From the IMG/VR virus record IMGVR_UViG_3300041412_000016, positions 1-40,056 of that record: 40,056 nucleotides of DNA; one strand, given 5' to 3'. The translations under genes were made by a program, and so were the position numbers. The notes under the pieces are model-generated. The model searched no databases. It saw only the letters and a program-made list of their open reading frames with translations, and was not told the DNA's origin. This DNA is from a virus. Positions 7,689-15,592 of the stretch are shown here, piece after piece. How positions within the stretch are numbered: the stretch's first letter is position 1; the number at the start of each line of letters is the position of its first letter.

Positions 7689-8174
7689 ATGTTACGGTTA
7701 GTAACCTTAGCCCTAGTTCTTCTCTTCTCAACTTCGGTGGAAGCAAAGCACCACCATCGTCATGCCCACCATTACCATCACGTTCACCATCATGCTCATT
7801 ACTTCACTCCCCCCGGACTTAACTTGGTGACTGTTCAAACTGCCGCTAACAAGCAGATCGTAGTTGCCCGCCATCTAGCTACTCGCTTCCAGTCTCTAAT
7901 CGCCGATTTAACCTCTGCCGGTTATCGTCCCCGTTCTATCCATTGCTTCTCTCTTACTGGCCATGTTCGTCACTCTCTACACCATGTGGGTGCCGCTTGT
8001 GACTTTGATGGCTCTCTTAGCCGTTCCGCTTTTATGCGTTCCTCTATAGCTAACCGCATCATAGTTAAGAATCGCTTCCGCAACGGTTGTACTTTCTATA
8101 GTAGCGGGGTTAGGGACTGCGGCCATGTAGATGAAGGCTTCAACTATCATCGTCCCCATAGGAGGGCTCGCTAA
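7689..8174 (+). CDS. Secreted His-rich M15-type peptidase (lysis)
   Basis: An N-terminal signal peptide (MLRLVTLALVLLFSTSVEA) exports the protein. Right after it comes a stretch with 12 His in 17 residues (about 21-37). The catalytic domain has SLHHVGAACDFD (His98 and Asp105), matching the zinc-binding SxHxxGxAxDF motif of M15 D-Ala-D-Ala peptidases, and CGHVD (His146) as the third ligand. Such enzymes cut the peptide bridges of murein. At 161 residues it is compact. AGGAGG precedes the start. Its neighbours are an HNH gene and a GH24 lysozyme, so it belongs to the lysis module despite sitting between portal and scaffold. The His run may bind or store metal; this is inference. Confidence 0.75.
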   Translation: MLRLVTLALVLLFSTSVEAKHHHRHAHHYHHVHHHAHYFTPPGLNLVTVQTAANKQIVVARHLATRFQSLIADLTSAGYRPRSIHCFSLTGHVRHSLHHVGAACDFDGSLSRSAFMRSSIANRIIVKNRFRNGCTFYSSGVRDCGHVDEGFNYHRPHRRAR

Positions 8175-8651
8175 ATGGATGCTTCTACTATAGAACGTTT
8201 TGAAGAGAAGTCAATACCTGAGCCAAATAGCGGTTGTCATTTATGGATGGGTGCCGTGGATAAGGATGGGTATGGCCAGTTTCAACTACGAACACGAAAG
8301 ACAGTAAAGGCTCACAGGTTTGCTTATGAACTTCACACAGGGGTAGCGCCAGGTAAGTTAAAAGTTTGTCATTCTTGTGATGTTACTTGTTGCGTTAACC
8401 CAAAGCATTTGTTCTTGGGCACAACTAATGACAACAATAAAGATATGGATAAGAAGGGTCGTAGTTATTATAAAGGAAAAGCGCTTATAACTCCAGTGCA
8501 AGCAAAAGAAATAAAAAAACTTTATCGTCGTCATTGTCGCACTGATAGGCTTGATGGTATAGAGTGGGCGGAAGAAGTAGCTAAACGATATGGTGTATCC
8601 AAAAGTTGTGTATGGCATATTTGGTTAGGTCATACTTGGGGGGAGGTCTAG
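8175..8651 (+). CDS. HNH homing endonuclease (free-standing)
   Basis: This 158-residue HNH_3-type nuclease is a distant relative of the one at 3071. It has Gly-Cys-His-Leu-Trp (about residues 20-24), KDGYGQFQL, AHRFAYELH (about 46-54) and the catalytic VCHSCDVTCCVNPKHLFLGT (about 64-83). A C-terminal helix-turn-helix-like segment (about 135-150, VAKRYGVSKSCVWHIW) probably contacts DNA. Its ATG follows the peptidase stop immediately (TAAATG), with GGAGGG upstream inside the end of the peptidase gene. Its own 3' end supplies the GGGAGG site of the lysozyme. It therefore splits the lysis pair without disturbing either frame, as expected for a homing insertion. Confidence 0.88.
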   Translation: MDASTIERFEEKSIPEPNSGCHLWMGAVDKDGYGQFQLRTRKTVKAHRFAYELHTGVAPGKLKVCHSCDVTCCVNPKHLFLGTTNDNNKDMDKKGRSYYKGKALITPVQAKEIKKLYRRHCRTDRLDGIEWAEEVAKRYGVSKSCVWHIWLGHTWGEV

Positions 8652-8652
8652 C

Positions 8653-9513
8653 ATGGTAAGCCTTCCACTTGAGCAGTTTATTGAATCCGAAGAGTGGGTA
8701 GGCAAAGAAGGCCGGCTTCCTGATGGCCGCTACAAGTCTACTTGGGACGCTATTGGCGGAGTTTGGAACATAGGACCAGGGCTCACTAATGGTGTTACTC
8801 GCGATACGGTAATGACCAAGGAGCAGATAGACCAGGCTTATGCAAAGGAACTAGGACCTTTTGAAGAAGGGGTGCGCAAGTATGTTAAGGTTCCTGTCAC
8901 GAATAACCAGTTTACAGCTCTTGTTTCGTTCGCTTACAACGTGGGACTTTCTGACTTCCATAGCTCTACTCTTCTTCGTTTACTTAATTCTGGAGAGGCT
9001 AACGAAGTTCCCGCTCAACTAAAGCTATGGGTGCATGGCCGCGCTACGGGAAAGAAAGTAATTCCCGGCCTCGAAAACCGGCGCCGGGCTGAGTGTGAGA
9101 TGTGGAACACGCCGGACGGACCCTCTATGCAGCCGCAAGATTATGTGCCACATTATGACCCAGCTTCCCCCGTACCCAAGGGTGCCGCAACTTTGGAGAT
9201 GAAGATGAGTAGTCCTAGTACTATGGTAAACGTTCCGCTTAATGCCACTACCGCTATCATCAGCCAGCTCGGGCATAAAGTAGTTACTGCTACCCAAGGG
9301 GGACTTATCGCAATTATCGCCTATGTTTTTACACACTTTAATAGTGTGTGGGACTTACTTAGCTTGAACTCTTCTACTATATCCGTGTATGCTGCTACCG
9401 CTATAGTAGGTGGTATTGAGTGGTACAAGCATACATGGGTGCAGAACTCTAATGAAACAACAGCAGCTATCATAGATAGCTTGGAGGCTAAACTTAAGGA
9501 ACTAGAGCATTGA
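8653..9513 (+). CDS. GH24 lysozyme with C-terminal membrane hairpin
   Basis: Residues 1-150 are a T4-lysozyme-like glycoside hydrolase that cleaves murein. Glu19 in GKEG is the likely catalytic acid and Asp32 lies in WDAIGGVWNIG. VPVTNNQFTALVSFAYNVG (about 81-98), STLLRLLNSGEA and GLENRRRAE complete the family signature. The usual GYGHT is GPGLT, and Asn39 stands near the position where Thr is common. After a Pro-rich linker (about 152-190), two hydrophobic segments (about 216-236 and 241-256) end in a short coil. GH24 endolysins are normally about 165 residues without such a tail. The 286-residue form may anchor the enzyme, act as a holin, or be a virion-associated lysozyme. GGGAGG precedes the ATG. 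Confidence 0.85.
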   Translation: MVSLPLEQFIESEEWVGKEGRLPDGRYKSTWDAIGGVWNIGPGLTNGVTRDTVMTKEQIDQAYAKELGPFEEGVRKYVKVPVTNNQFTALVSFAYNVGLSDFHSSTLLRLLNSGEANEVPAQLKLWVHGRATGKKVIPGLENRRRAECEMWNTPDGPSMQPQDYVPHYDPASPVPKGAATLEMKMSSPSTMVNVPLNATTAIISQLGHKVVTATQGGLIAIIAYVFTHFNSVWDLLSLNSSTISVYAATAIVGGIEWYKHTWVQNSNETTAAIIDSLEAKLKELEH

Positions 9514-9602
9514 CGGGTGCTTTGCGGCTCCCCCGTCAAGGACCGGGCTGTTATTGAGTGCTAGTAGCTTAGGCTTCTTTCGTAGCTCTAACAGTCCGGT
9601 CC
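9510..9602 (+). other. Two strong hairpins between lysozyme and the membrane/coiled-coil gene
   Basis: TTGACGGG (9510-9517) pairs with CCCGTCAA (9532-9539). Immediately after, GGACCGGGCTGTTA (9540-9553) pairs with TAACAGTCCGGTCC (9589-9602), 14 positions with one G-U pair and a 35-base loop. There is no T-run, so these are not classical terminators. The second resembles an acceptor-like stem but no tRNA arms follow, so I rejected a tRNA. An mRNA processing site or regulatory RNA is possible. Confidence 0.55.
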
Positions 9603-9622
9603 ACTAACATAAAGGTAGTACC

Positions 9623-9976
9623 ATGGTAGATGTACCTCGTTCAAGCATTGATCCCGTTAAGGTCATAACTGAGCATGACTTACTTAAGTGGGTGGGAACT
9701 GCTTTAACAGCCTTGATAGTGCCCCTTATGTTTTGGGTAGTTACTAGCCAGAGTTCTAGGTTAGACAGACTAGCTGAGGGGCTTAATCAATTACATGAGC
9801 AAGTTGCGGTTTTACAGGTTAAACTCAAGGTTCATTCCGAGCTTACAACTGCGGAGTTTGACGCTACCAAGTCGCAAATAAGAGCCGTAGGGGATAAAGT
9901 TCAAGGACTTAGGGAAGACGCGGGGAAGTTGCTTCAAGTTGTTAGTATAAAAGCTGCAAAAGGTAAAAGACCATGA
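9623..9976 (+). CDS. Single-pass membrane protein with coiled coil (spanin- or holin-like)
   Basis: The 117-residue protein has one N-terminal membrane segment (about residues 22-45, LLKWVGTALTALIVPLMFWVV) followed by a heptad-patterned helix (about 50-105). This N-terminal anchor plus coiled coil is the architecture of an inner-membrane spanin subunit (Rz-like), and some holins look similar. The position after the lysozyme supports a lysis role. No outer-membrane lipoprotein partner is recognisable beside it. AAAGGTAG precedes the ATG. Its stop overlaps the scaffold start by 4 bases, coupling lysis and head genes. The family is not certain. Confidence 0.6.
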   Translation: MVDVPRSSIDPVKVITEHDLLKWVGTALTALIVPLMFWVVTSQSSRLDRLAEGLNQLHEQVAVLQVKLKVHSELTTAEFDATKSQIRAVGDKVQGLREDAGKLLQVVSIKAAKGKRP

Positions 9977-10755
9977 TGCCAGGCGATGATGAAGATGATC
10001 TCGAACAGTTAGAGGGCCCGCTCAATGAAGATGAAGAAGATGAAGGAAACGAAGGACCCGGCGGCGAAGGCGGACAAGAAAGCTTCGAAGACGAAGACCC
10101 CGATGCACCGGGACCGGACGAAGCCGAAGACGAGCCGCAACGGCCGAACCGCGTAGAGGTCCAGCCTTCTCAGCAGCGCCGGTCACAGACGCGTTGGCAA
10201 GCACGCGAGAAAGAGCTTGCGGAAACCCGTAGGCGGGCGGAAGAAGCAGAGGCTAGGGCAGCCCAGCTTGCGGCCCAACAGCAGCGGGAGCAAGCCCAGA
10301 GGCAACATGCGCAGCTTGCGGAACGGGAGCAGCGCCGGGCGGCGATGACACCTGAAGAGCGCACCGCCGATGAGCTGCAAGAGATTCGCGCGCAGATGAA
10401 TTTTCAGCGCGATATGGATGCCTTCTACCGCAACGATGCTGCAGACAAAGCACAGTATGACGCTAAGGCCACTGTAAATAAGGTTTACAAGCGGCATCAA
10501 GGTACGGTAGAGAAGAAATTGCAGCAAGCCCGCAACAATGGTTGGAACATTCCCAGGGAGCAGATACTCGCTAACGTGATCGGAGAAGAAGCTTTGAAAA
10601 TGGCAGAACAGTCCAGCAAGCCCACTCCTACGCGTCGTAAGCCAGTCTCCAAACCTAGTAACTCGCGGGGTGACGGTGCCTCTACGCCAGGTCGCCGTAA
10701 CTCTTCGTCAGATAAAGAAGCTCTTAAAAAGAGATTGGAAAACATACCCCTCTAG
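9973..10755 (+). CDS. Capsid scaffolding protein
   Basis: The 260-residue protein lies immediately before the major capsid gene, as scaffolds do. Residues 1-60 are extremely acidic (long Glu/Asp/Gly runs). About 65-130 form a long Glu/Arg/Gln/Ala coiled coil. The C-terminus (about 205-260) is basic with Ser/Pro/Arg, the usual place for the helix-turn-helix that grips the coat protein. No enzyme motif is present. Scaffolds line the prohead interior and leave before or during packaging. The nucleotide sequence of the acidic and coil part is clearly more GC-rich than its neighbours. ATGATG overlaps the previous stop. Confidence 0.78.
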   Translation: MMPGDDEDDLEQLEGPLNEDEEDEGNEGPGGEGGQESFEDEDPDAPGPDEAEDEPQRPNRVEVQPSQQRRSQTRWQAREKELAETRRRAEEAEARAAQLAAQQQREQAQRQHAQLAEREQRRAAMTPEERTADELQEIRAQMNFQRDMDAFYRNDAADKAQYDAKATVNKVYKRHQGTVEKKLQQARNNGWNIPREQILANVIGEEALKMAEQSSKPTPTRRKPVSKPSNSRGDGASTPGRRNSSSDKEALKKRLENIPL

Positions 10756-10790
10756 CGTAGTAGGATGGGGTTACAGGCAGGAGTAAGCTT

Positions 10791-12134
10791 GTGACCAATA
10801 CTTCCACTAATTTCAGTAGCGACATTCAATCTTATATCGCAACTGAAACCCTTCCTCTTGTCCGGCGTCAGCTTGTTGTCTATCGTTTGGGCGATCCGCT
10901 TACGTTGCCTAAAGGTAGTGGCAACACTTACACGGCTACCCGGTTCAACCGTGTTCCGCTGCCTTACCAGCCACTTACCGAGGGTTCGCCACCTCCAGGC
11001 GAGTTAATGACGTTGGCCCAGGTGACGGCTACTGCCCAGCAGTGGGGCGATCAAATCATCATTACTGATGTTGCTGAGTTGACGATCAAGCATCCTCTGT
11101 TCAAGAAGGCTATCGAGCTAACTGCTCTCCAGGTCTCTGAGACTCTTGAGCGTAATTGCTTCAATGCGATTATGGCCGGAACACAGGTTGACTACATCGG
11201 TGCTGGTGGCTCGCGTGCTAGCCTCGCCTCCGGTAACGTCCTTACAGGTCAGGCATTCAACCGTATTTTTGCTCAGCTTGTAGCCTTGGGTGCTCCGCGC
11301 TTCAATGGCGACGAGATGACGGACATCGTGCTTGACGCCGAGGGCGGCGGAGCTAAAGCCTCCGATAGTCCTCGTGGCATGCCTCACTATGTCTGTGTGA
11401 TGCACCCCTTCGTCATGGCTGACTTGTACGCGGATACGACGATCACTAACGCCCTTTCTTATAGTGACATTAACCGTCTCTATAACTATGAGTTTGGCGA
11501 ATGGCGCGGCATCCGCATGTGCGTGTCCAACATGGTGCCTTTCTGGACAGGCTATGCGGCTGTAACTCCTTCCTCCGTTGGTAGCGGCGGAACCCTAAGC
11601 GGCACGTATGCGGTCCAGGTTACTGGTTCCGATACACAGAATCAGTATGAGTCCTATGTAGCAGTAGTGTCTACTGGTAACTCTATCACTGGTTCATTTA
11701 CCATTACCACTCCTAACGTCCCCGGATATACGTTTAACGTGTACGTGAGCGCGGCGAGTAGTTCTGTACCTACATACCTTGGGCTCTGCACATCTGGACC
11801 TAGCCAGGGACCATTCACGGGCCAAGCTATTCAGCTTCCCGCTAACACGACTGTTACCATTACGGGGCTTGGGCTCGCACAGGTTCCGCCTGCCTTCCCA
11901 GGTAACACAACCGGGCTCACGGTCTACCCAACGTTCGTGTTCGCACGGGGTGCCTACGGTCAGGTTGTTCTTGACGATGTTAGCTTTAGCTATCTCAAGG
12001 ATGCCGACAAGTCCGATCCTCTCAATCAGAAAAGGCAGTTGGGTTGGAAAACCTACTATGGTACGCTCATCGAAAACCAGGACTTCTTTGGGCGTATTGA
12101 GTCTGTCTCTGCTTATGGAGCAGTGTTCAAGTAG
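10791..12134 (+). CDS. Major capsid protein, N4-gp56 family, with inserted Ig-like domain
   Basis: The 447-residue protein forms the icosahedral shell (HK97 fold). Family hallmarks are GDPLTLPKGSGNTYTATRFNR (about residues 34-54), EGSPPPGE, QWGDQIIITDVAEL (about 84-97), HPFVMADLYAD (about 205-214) and the end TFVFARGAYGQVVLDD with DPLNQKRQLGWKTYYG. Between about 260 and 370, a Ser/Thr/Gly/Val-rich beta-type segment interrupts the family alignment. It looks like an immunoglobulin-like or fibronectin-like domain displayed on the capsid. The start is GTG at 10791 after AGGAG. Such inserted domains are known to bind surfaces or stabilise shells. A GC hairpin follows the gene. Confidence 0.9.
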   Translation: MTNTSTNFSSDIQSYIATETLPLVRRQLVVYRLGDPLTLPKGSGNTYTATRFNRVPLPYQPLTEGSPPPGELMTLAQVTATAQQWGDQIIITDVAELTIKHPLFKKAIELTALQVSETLERNCFNAIMAGTQVDYIGAGGSRASLASGNVLTGQAFNRIFAQLVALGAPRFNGDEMTDIVLDAEGGGAKASDSPRGMPHYVCVMHPFVMADLYADTTITNALSYSDINRLYNYEFGEWRGIRMCVSNMVPFWTGYAAVTPSSVGSGGTLSGTYAVQVTGSDTQNQYESYVAVVSTGNSITGSFTITTPNVPGYTFNVYVSAASSSVPTYLGLCTSGPSQGPFTGQAIQLPANTTVTITGLGLAQVPPAFPGNTTGLTVYPTFVFARGAYGQVVLDDVSFSYLKDADKSDPLNQKRQLGWKTYYGTLIENQDFFGRIESVSAYGAVFK

Positions 12135-12140
12135 TCTTGT

Positions 12141-12158
12141 GGGGGGCTAATGCCCCCC
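12141..12158 (+). terminator. GC-rich hairpin after the capsid gene
   Basis: GGGGGGC (12141-12147) pairs with GCCCCCC (12152-12158) around four bases. It is followed by TAACCTTT rather than a clean T-run, so it probably attenuates transcription or protects the abundant capsid mRNA end and lets some transcription pass into the next genes. Confidence 0.6.
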
Positions 12159-12176
12159 TAACCTTTAAGGTGCAAT

Positions 12177-12737
12177 ATGGTTGCTCGTCGCCACGACACT
12201 TACGCTAAGCTCTCTAGGAAGGAGATAACCGTTGCTCCTTCCCTAGACGATAGTTCATACGATGGTCTTCTTTCTTCAGAGGAGCGGGCAGAACTTATTT
12301 CGGAGATCGAAGATGAGATACACGCGGAAGAAGCAAAGAAGGCTAAGGTTGAGTTTAAAGACAAAGCTCGAACCGCTATTCGTATTCAGAAAGGACTAGA
12401 AGAGGAGCAAGTTACTTTCCTCATAGACCTTCCTGGACACTCGAATAGGATAAGGATAGACAATCAGTATTACTATCACGGCTTCACCTATACTCGTCCC
12501 TATTCCGTTGCGCAAACTGTGTTCAACATGATGGACCAAGCATGGCGGCATGAGGAAACCGTAGGCGGGGCGAACAAAGATGCCTATCGGAAACCAAGGC
12601 ACACTGGTTTGTCTGCAACACGCGGTGTTACAAATGCACCGACGCCGCAAGAAGTCCTTAGCCCAATGTCTGCGGGCCGTGCGGGGCCAGCCGTGAAAAT
12701 GACAACCTCTACTAACATAGGACAGAAGCCGCTATGA
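12177..12737 (+). CDS. Hypothetical virion-region protein
   Basis: I do not recognise a family for this 186-residue protein. Residues 1-75 are charged with an acidic helix (EERAELISEIEDEIHAEEA around 36-54). The middle (about 80-115) has a compact beta-rich stretch, IRIDNQYYYHGFTYTRPY. The C-terminus (about 140-186) is Gly/Pro/Thr-rich and probably flexible. It sits between capsid and adaptor genes, so a head-completion or minor virion protein is likely. AAGGTG precedes the ATG, and the end overlaps the next gene by 4 bases (ATGA). Confidence 0.7.
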   Translation: MVARRHDTYAKLSRKEITVAPSLDDSSYDGLLSSEERAELISEIEDEIHAEEAKKAKVEFKDKARTAIRIQKGLEEEQVTFLIDLPGHSNRIRIDNQYYYHGFTYTRPYSVAQTVFNMMDQAWRHEETVGGANKDAYRKPRHTGLSATRGVTNAPTPQEVLSPMSAGRAGPAVKMTTSTNIGQKPL

Positions 12738-13225
12738 CGATACAGAAGCCGCAAGTAAAACAGGTAAGAGACGTTAAAGCTCCGGGTTCTTCAACTCCTC
12801 AGGTTGTAGAGCCGGGGGTGACTTATGCCTTCAACATCGTTCTTGATAAAGTTGGGAGCACGGCTGTTGCCCAGTTCCACCTTCCTTTGAACATGTCTGT
12901 AGAAACTATGCAGGCATATACTAAGAAGGCCCTTGAAGTTATCGAGATGCAGCAGCTTAGGTTTGATGCTCAGAAGCTTAAGGTTGAGATCAAACTTTCC
13001 GCTGTAATGCTGGATCAAATCAAACAAGAGTTTGAGGAAGTACGTAGCAAGAATGAGAAAGAGGCTAGGTTGTCTGGTAATGGCAAGGTAGCTAAGCCCC
13101 TTAATCAGCAGCTTGTGGCTATGGACAATAACTATCGGCAGTCGCAACGTAGGCATGACGCCATGATTGCCGATCTGACTCAGATGGAAAAGAAACTTGG
13201 CACAGTCAGCAGCAACCCTAATTAA
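12734..13225 (+). CDS. Hypothetical coiled-coil protein of the head-tail region
   Basis: The 163-residue protein has a short basic N-terminus, a possible beta segment (about residues 28-55, VTYAFNIVLDKVGSTAVAQF) and then a long amphipathic helix with Lys, Glu, Gln and Leu in heptad spacing (about 65-160). No family is recognised. It is coupled to the preceding gene by ATGA, and its 3' end overlaps the adaptor gene by 29 bases. It may be a minor virion protein or an assembly factor. Confidence 0.7.
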   Translation: MTIQKPQVKQVRDVKAPGSSTPQVVEPGVTYAFNIVLDKVGSTAVAQFHLPLNMSVETMQAYTKKALEVIEMQQLRFDAQKLKVEIKLSAVMLDQIKQEFEEVRSKNEKEARLSGNGKVAKPLNQQLVAMDNNYRQSQRRHDAMIADLTQMEKKLGTVSSNPN

Positions 13226-13907
13226 CTTAGCTTGCTCTATCGCCAAAACGCCCGGCATGTTAACTCAGGCCGGGCAGTTCATGAACATTATTCTTGAAGA
13301 GCTTTCGCTTATCAAAGACCTCGAAATTAATCGAGGTCTTTGGTCTGTCAATACTGGGGCTCCTAGCGGATATCTTACTACCTCTGGCATTGCGTATTAC
13401 AATCTTGCTACCGATCATCTACGGGTTTTAGAGGATGAATGTTTTTATTTGGTTGAGGGGGTGCCTTACACCCTTATCCAGAAACAACTTAGTGACTTCG
13501 ATCAGCTCATAACGACTACAGGCTTCAATGCTCAGATGTTATTTTATGCGGTTGACGATAGTACGACCCCTTCCCAGATTGTTTTTTGGCCCCCGCCTAA
13601 TGCCTCCTATACTGTTTTTATTCGGTATGAGAAGCTAGTGGCGGATATGTCCAGCCCACAAACTTCTTCCTCCGTTCCTAGATTTCCCCTACAGCAATAT
13701 CTTATTTGGGAAGTTGCTGCTAGGATGATGGATATTTCAGACGACGATAGGGTGAACAATTTCCACAAAAGGGCTGCGGAGCTTCTTCGTAAATGGGAGA
13801 TTATGCAGCGGGATATGGAAAGTACGGTTCTTAGGGTTAAATTGGATAGGAATAGGTTCTCTACTCCTTGGGACTTGCTCAAGAACACTAAAGAAGTCGG
13901 GTTCTAA
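13197..13907 (+). CDS. Head-tail adaptor / tail tube A-like protein
   Basis: The 236-residue protein begins at TTG 13197. That start keeps the typical N-terminus of these adaptors (SAATLINLACSIAKTPG, then QAGQFMNIILEELSLIKDLEINRG). A later ATG at 13257 would remove it. The rest alternates strands and helices, with IVFWPPPNASYTVFIRYEKL (about residues 123-142), then a C-terminal helical part. Proteins of this kind sit under the portal and close the head or join it to the tail nozzle in short-tailed phages. The start lies inside the previous gene, with GGAAAAG upstream. The function is inferred from position and general similarity to gp4/gp11-type adaptors. Confidence 0.7.
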   Translation: MAQSAATLINLACSIAKTPGMLTQAGQFMNIILEELSLIKDLEINRGLWSVNTGAPSGYLTTSGIAYYNLATDHLRVLEDECFYLVEGVPYTLIQKQLSDFDQLITTTGFNAQMLFYAVDDSTTPSQIVFWPPPNASYTVFIRYEKLVADMSSPQTSSSVPRFPLQQYLIWEVAARMMDISDDDRVNNFHKRAAELLRKWEIMQRDMESTVLRVKLDRNRFSTPWDLLKNTKEVGF

Positions 13908-13909
13908 AT

Positions 13910-13960
13910 ATGGATTACTTCGAACTGAAGGACCTGGAAGACTACCTCATAGGATGGTAA
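13910..13960 (+). CDS. Possible 16-residue micro-gene
   Basis: Between the adaptor stop (13907) and the next start (TTG 13965) an ATG opens a complete frame MDYFELKDLEDYLIGW followed by TAA. It fills the gap exactly. The peptide is acidic and amphipathic. The upstream sequence has no strong ribosome binding site, but translation could continue from the adaptor gene and re-initiate, coupling the next gene. It may be chance. Confidence 0.3.
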   Translation: MDYFELKDLEDYLIGW

Positions 13961-13964
13961 AGCC

Positions 13965-15590
13965 TTGGCGTTACGGAAGTCCATACCAGTTAGTTGGAAG
14001 CCTGAGGGCCTAAGCGAAGCTCCTAGTATGGACTTGGGCTTTCCCGGCTGCATGTCTTCTCTCCAAAACTTGATCCCCGATCCTGGTTCAAACGGCCTGT
14101 GGCAATGCCGCCCCGCTGATGTGAGGCTAACCAATTTTACAGGGTTCAATACTCCCGGTTTTATTTCTTGCCTTTTAGTTGTGGGAACTAGAATTTATGG
14201 CATGATAGCTTCCGCTGCTAATACTGGGCACGACGAACCCTTTGTTTACGATACAACTTCAAGCACATTCATAGCTATAACGGGTGCTACAGCCGCAAAT
14301 ACGCCAACTTCTCCCGCTACCTCCGGGGCGTGGACCCCTCCGGTAATGTGTCTCGTGGGTGGAAAAATCTTGGTTGCTCATCCAGGGTTTAACCAAGCCG
14401 GGGGCTACTTCTTCGGCGTTCTCGATATCAATAACCCCGCTGCTCCTACATGGAGCGCGGGTACACTCACGGGTGCCGTAACCCTTCCGGCCCTACCTAT
14501 TTCCATAGCTCAGTTTAGTGGTAGAGCCTACTATGCTGTTGAGAACGCTTTAGTTTTCTCGGATACAAATAATCCTATTAATTGCACCGCTGGTACGCAG
14601 GTACTCACACTTGGCACAAACCAAACTATAACTGCGCTTATTGGTATGCCTTTGCAGAACCAAGTGCAAGGTGGTATCATCCAGTCACTCATAGCTTTTG
14701 TGGGTGACATTATCATGTACCAGGTTACTGGTGATGCGGCTCTATCGACCTTATCACTTAACCAGTTAAACGTAGCTACAGGTACTTATAGCCAGCTCTC
14801 TGTCTGTGCTACGCCAATCGGGATATGCTTCATTTCTCCTGAGGGAGTGAGGTTTATAAATAGCACCGCGGCTGTTAGTGAGCCTTTGGGGAACTATGGT
14901 AAGGGGCTGGCTAGAATATTCTACAATGCAGTTACTCCTACCCGAATAGTAGTTGCCTACGCGGGTGATGAAATTAGAGTTAGCTTACAGAATGCCTTGG
15001 TTAGTGGTAACCCTAACCAAGAATATTTTTATCACATGTCTGGCAAGCGGTGGAGTGGACCCCATACATTCCCCGCATCTCTGATACAAGGGCTAGGCTC
15101 GCAATTTATCAAGGTCCCCATAGAGGTCACAGCTTCATTGTGGCAAGCGGTAACTATTCCTAACTCTACAAGCGGGTTTGTGGAGAATGGTAGTCAGTTA
15201 CAATTTGGGTTCGAGACTCCCTTGCTACCAACAACGGATGATATGTCTATGCACTCTGTTGTTGAGCAAACTATTAACCTACAGATGAGCAGTACCGATA
15301 ACTATAGTTTTTTTGTTTACGATGAACTGAACAATTTATTAGCCTCCACTACGATAAATATAGGAGCAGTCCCTACTATATGGGGTTCGTTTACTTGGGG
15401 TGCCGCACCTTGGGCTGGGACAGTTGAGGCATATGCTACCTATGCACTAGATTATGCTATCCCCATAGTTTTTAAACGTGCTTACTTTGCAGGTAAGGGT
15501 AACTCTTCTCCTGTCTTCAGACTAGGTTCGTTCGATACCAGAATAGAGAAACTTGGTTATAAGTTAAACTACAGCGCTGTTGGAGCTTGA
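13965..15590 (+). CDS. Tail structural protein (nozzle/tail tube B-like)
   Basis: This 541-residue protein is almost wholly beta-strand, with repeated Gly/Ser/Thr and short hydrophobic strands such as FISCLLVVGTRIYGMI (about residues 66-81), SLIAFVGDIIMYQV and RIVVAYAGDEIRV. That pattern suggests a beta-propeller or stacked beta tail protein. Its position after the adaptor and before the fibres matches the tail nozzle of podoviruses. The start is TTG 13965, with AGGA about 10 bases upstream. The stop is followed after two bases by the next start. There is no recognisable enzyme motif. Confidence 0.7.
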   Translation: MALRKSIPVSWKPEGLSEAPSMDLGFPGCMSSLQNLIPDPGSNGLWQCRPADVRLTNFTGFNTPGFISCLLVVGTRIYGMIASAANTGHDEPFVYDTTSSTFIAITGATAANTPTSPATSGAWTPPVMCLVGGKILVAHPGFNQAGGYFFGVLDINNPAAPTWSAGTLTGAVTLPALPISIAQFSGRAYYAVENALVFSDTNNPINCTAGTQVLTLGTNQTITALIGMPLQNQVQGGIIQSLIAFVGDIIMYQVTGDAALSTLSLNQLNVATGTYSQLSVCATPIGICFISPEGVRFINSTAAVSEPLGNYGKGLARIFYNAVTPTRIVVAYAGDEIRVSLQNALVSGNPNQEYFYHMSGKRWSGPHTFPASLIQGLGSQFIKVPIEVTASLWQAVTIPNSTSGFVENGSQLQFGFETPLLPTTDDMSMHSVVEQTINLQMSSTDNYSFFVYDELNNLLASTTINIGAVPTIWGSFTWGAAPWAGTVEAYATYALDYAIPIVFKRAYFAGKGNSSPVFRLGSFDTRIEKLGYKLNYSAVGA

Positions 15591-15592
15591 GT

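Noticed and set aside
9540-9605. tRNA-like acceptor stem (GGACCGG...CCGGTCC)
   Set aside because: The stem continues to 14 bp and there is no D-arm, anticodon arm or T-arm, nor a CCA-compatible end. A long hairpin explains it better.
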